Shown here piece by piece: positions 5,939 to 8,001 of a stretch of DNA of 8,001 nt. Within the stretch, counting starts at the first letter, position 1. Each line of letters opens with the position of its first letter. Under the pieces are notes generated by a model. That model did no database searches. It was given only the letters and a program-made list of their open reading frames with translations, and was not told the origin of the DNA. Source of the stretch: an uncultured bacterium (GTDB lineage: Bacteria; DRYD01); assembly GCA_937927985.1 (NCBI GenBank), contig CALFWH010000112.1:1-8001 (forward strand), read 5' to 3'. The position numbers and the translations under genes were made by a program.

Positions 5939-7810
5939 ATGATTACTATTTCCAAAATAGCTCAACTAGCTAAACTTATTAGAAAAGACATATTAATTAG
6001 TACTTTTGAAGCTAAATCAGGGCATCCAACTAGTTGCTTATCTGCTGTAGAGTTAGTAGTTGTACTTTTTTATAATCACTTAGTATTTGAAACATATAAT
6101 TACCCCCAAATATATCACGATGAATTTGTTTTATCAAAGGGGCACGCTGCTCCTTTACTTTACTCAATTTATAAACGAACAGGTATAATAAATGAAGATT
6201 TATTATCTCTAAGAAAACTTGGTAGTTTATTAGAGGGACATCCAAGTGTAAGACTTAAGGCAGTTAAATACGCTACGGGATCTCTAGGACAAGGTTTATC
6301 TATAGCAGTTGGAGCAGCTTGGGCAAGAAAATATCGCAATCTTAACTCAAAAGTATACGTCCTAGTAGGTGATGGAGAATTCGCAGAAGGAAGTAATTAT
6401 GAAGCACTTACTCTAGCATCAAAATATAATTTAAATAATCTTTGTTTGATTCTCGATGTCAATAGGCTGGGACAAAGCGGACAAACTTATCTAGCACATC
6501 AAATAGAAAAATATTCTAAAATATTAGAAGCTTTCGGATGGCAATATGTTATTATAGACGGACACAATATTGAAGCAATAGATCAAGCTTATAAGAAATT
6601 TAATCAAGAAGCTTCAAAACCCTTTGCTATAATAGCTAAAACTATTAAAGGTAAAGGAGTTTCTTTCTTAGAAGATAAAGATAATTGGCACGGAAAACCA
6701 TTATCTAATCACGAGGAACTACAAAAAGCTTTAAATGAATTAGATATTAACCAAGAAGATATTGATATACAAATACTTTACAGAAAATATCCTGATGTTG
6801 ATAATCAAACAAATATCCAATCGAATGATCATTTTAATTTATCTGAAATTGACATAGAAACAAAACCTATGGCTACTAGACAAGCTATATCGGTGGCTTT
6901 GTCTAAAGTGGGTAATTACATAAAAAATTTGATTGTTTTGGATGCTGATGTAAAGAATTCTACTTATACTGAGTATTTTGAAAAACTATATAATGATAGA
7001 TTTATACAATGTCATATTGCTGAGCAAGCTATGGTTGGTATTTCATTAGGATTAGCTAAAAATGGTTTTATACCTTATTTATCTACTTTTGGGGCTTTCT
7101 TTACAAGAGCTTTTGATTTTATAAGAATGATGGTTTATTCAAAACCTCCTTTAGTAATATTTACTGGTACTCATGCGGGTATTTCTATAGGAGAAGATGG
7201 TGCTTCCCAGATGGCTTTGGAAGATATAGCAATGTTTACTTCTCTTATTGAAAGCACTGTTTTATATCCTTCTGATTCTATTAGTGCTCAAAAATTGTTA
7301 ATAGAAGTATTTAAACAACATTTTGAAGGTAGATTAAAAGGAATAGTATATTTTAGGACTTCTAGACCTTCTACTTCCAATATTTATAATCTTAACGAAA
7401 ATTTTGAAATAGGTAAAGTTAAAGTAGTTAAGAAATCTCACAGTGATAAAGTGGCTATTTTATCAGCGGGGGTACCATTATTTGAAGCATTAAAAGCTTA
7501 TGAGTTACTTCAAAAAGAAGGGATAAATATAAGAGTAATAGATCTTTATACAGTTAAACCTATAGATGAAAAGTATCTAATAAAATCAATAGATGGAATA
7601 AAAAAGATTATTGTAGTTGAGGAACATAGCATATATGGATCAATAGGACAAATTATTTCTTATATTTTATTAAAGAATGGATATCAAACTGATTATTTTG
7701 AAATAATGGCAGTGAATGAAATTCCCTTAAGTGCTCCTGCAAATGATTTACTTAGTTTTCATAAATTAGATAGCATAGCAATTAGAGATAAAGTAAAGAG
7801 TATTCTTTGA
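5939..7810 (+). CDS. tkt: Transketolase, full-length single-chain, animal-type
   Basis: Transketolase moves two-carbon units between sugar phosphates in the non-oxidative pentose phosphate pathway, using thiamine diphosphate (TPP) and a divalent metal. The 623 residues hold all three domains. The N-terminal TPP domain (about 1-270) has SGHPTS (H29), LSKGHAAP (H69), the metal/diphosphate motif GDGEFAEGSN (G144-D145 to N153), ILDVNRLGQSG and WHGKPL (H251). The pyrimidine domain (about 308-475) has CHIAEQAMVG with catalytic E362, TFGAFFTRAFDFIRM and HAGISIGEDGASQMALEDIA. The C-terminal domain (about 488-623) has RVIDLYTVKPID. Length and motifs are closer to the animal-type enzyme (human TKT is also 623 residues) than to the E. 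coli type of about 660 residues or to split two-gene forms. ATG 5939 gives the expected N-terminus, yet it lies 10 nt after the tRNA with no Shine-Dalgarno sequence. The next gene starts 8 nt after the stop, so they are probably cotranscribed. Confidence 0.96.
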   Translation: MITISKIAQLAKLIRKDILISTFEAKSGHPTSCLSAVELVVVLFYNHLVFETYNYPQIYHDEFVLSKGHAAPLLYSIYKRTGIINEDLLSLRKLGSLLEGHPSVRLKAVKYATGSLGQGLSIAVGAAWARKYRNLNSKVYVLVGDGEFAEGSNYEALTLASKYNLNNLCLILDVNRLGQSGQTYLAHQIEKYSKILEAFGWQYVIIDGHNIEAIDQAYKKFNQEASKPFAIIAKTIKGKGVSFLEDKDNWHGKPLSNHEELQKALNELDINQEDIDIQILYRKYPDVDNQTNIQSNDHFNLSEIDIETKPMATRQAISVALSKVGNYIKNLIVLDADVKNSTYTEYFEKLYNDRFIQCHIAEQAMVGISLGLAKNGFIPYLSTFGAFFTRAFDFIRMMVYSKPPLVIFTGTHAGISIGEDGASQMALEDIAMFTSLIESTVLYPSDSISAQKLLIEVFKQHFEGRLKGIVYFRTSRPSTSNIYNLNENFEIGKVKVVKKSHSDKVAILSAGVPLFEALKAYELLQKEGINIRVIDLYTVKPIDEKYLIKSIDGIKKIIVVEEHSIYGSIGQIISYILLKNGYQTDYFEIMAVNEIPLSAPANDLLSFHKLDSIAIRDKVKSIL

Positions 7811-7818
7811 TTAATATT

Positions 7819-8001
7819 ATGAATAGTGATTTACCTTTAATAATAACAGTTGCTTTAGTAGGGGCTGAAGCAAGTAAAGATAAGAATCCCAATTTACCTA
7901 TAACTTGTCAAGAGATATCTAAGCAAGCTATTGAATGTTTTTATGAAGGGGCTACCGTAGCCCATATTCATGTAAGAGAACCTGATGGATCTGCTAGTAG
8001 T
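7819..8001 (+). CDS. Beta-keto acid cleavage enzyme (BKACE/Kce, DUF849 family), N-terminal part
   Basis: The frame is open from ATG 7819 to the right edge, giving 61 residues. LIITVALVGAEASKDKNPNL (7-26), then PIT, then EGATVAHIHVREPDG (43-57) match the start of the BKACE family. These zinc enzymes condense a beta-keto acid with acetyl-CoA to give acetoacetate and a new acyl-CoA. The HIH pair (H49, H51) corresponds to the zinc ligands of the first strand of the TIM barrel. The best-known member is Kce, the 3-keto-5-aminohexanoate cleavage enzyme of lysine fermentation. Substrate specificity depends on residues beyond the window, so Kce is only one possibility. The gene starts 8 nt after tkt without a clear Shine-Dalgarno sequence, suggesting cotranscription. 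Full members have about 270-310 residues, so most of this gene is outside. Confidence 0.88.
   Translation, partial: MNSDLPLIITVALVGAEASKDKNPNLPITCQEISKQAIECFYEGATVAHIHVREPDGSASS

Noticed and set aside
6030..6245. Minus-strand open frame of 71 codons
   Set aside because: It is antisense to the conserved transketolase TPP domain and has no motif of its own.

Overview
The window is a dense, AT-rich (roughly 30% G+C by eye) bacterial chromosome segment made mostly of housekeeping genes. Bacterial-type release factor 1, a bacterial TyrRS and a SufU-type Fe-S scaffold point to a bacterium. The Ile/Asn/Lys-rich proteins, a DUF116-like protein and a probable beta-keto acid cleavage enzyme would suit an anaerobic, Firmicutes-like or low-GC candidate-phylum organism. 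I cannot place it more closely.

Left part (1-4695, minus strand): six tightly packed co-directional genes, in transcription order sufU, tyrS, an unrecognised 210-residue protein with a hydrophobic C-terminus, prfA, a seven-cysteine DUF116-like protein, and the start of a secreted or membrane-anchored protein that runs off the left edge. Junctions are an ATGA overlap, a TAATG overlap, a 30-nt gap, a 2-nt gap and a 29-nt overlap, so this looks like one operon for translation and Fe-S assembly. The 30-nt gap before prfA holds a 19-bp tandem duplication of the prfA ribosome-binding and start region.

Centre (4696-4786): a short divergent spacer that must drive both sides.

Right part (4787-8001, plus strand): mtnA (methylthioribose-1-phosphate isomerase), a tRNA-Ala(UGC), a full-length transketolase that resembles the animal-type enzyme and starts 10 nt after the tRNA, and the first 61 codons of a BKACE/Kce-family (DUF849) enzyme. 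The three protein genes suggest carbon metabolism (methylthioribose salvage, pentose phosphates, beta-keto acid cleavage), but no single pathway is shown.

I found no mobile element, CRISPR array, phage gene, rRNA or clear intrinsic terminator. I do not see an evident new multi-gene system. The most interesting points are the prfA start duplication, the tRNA-transketolase junction without a Shine-Dalgarno sequence, and the unknown protein between tyrS and prfA.
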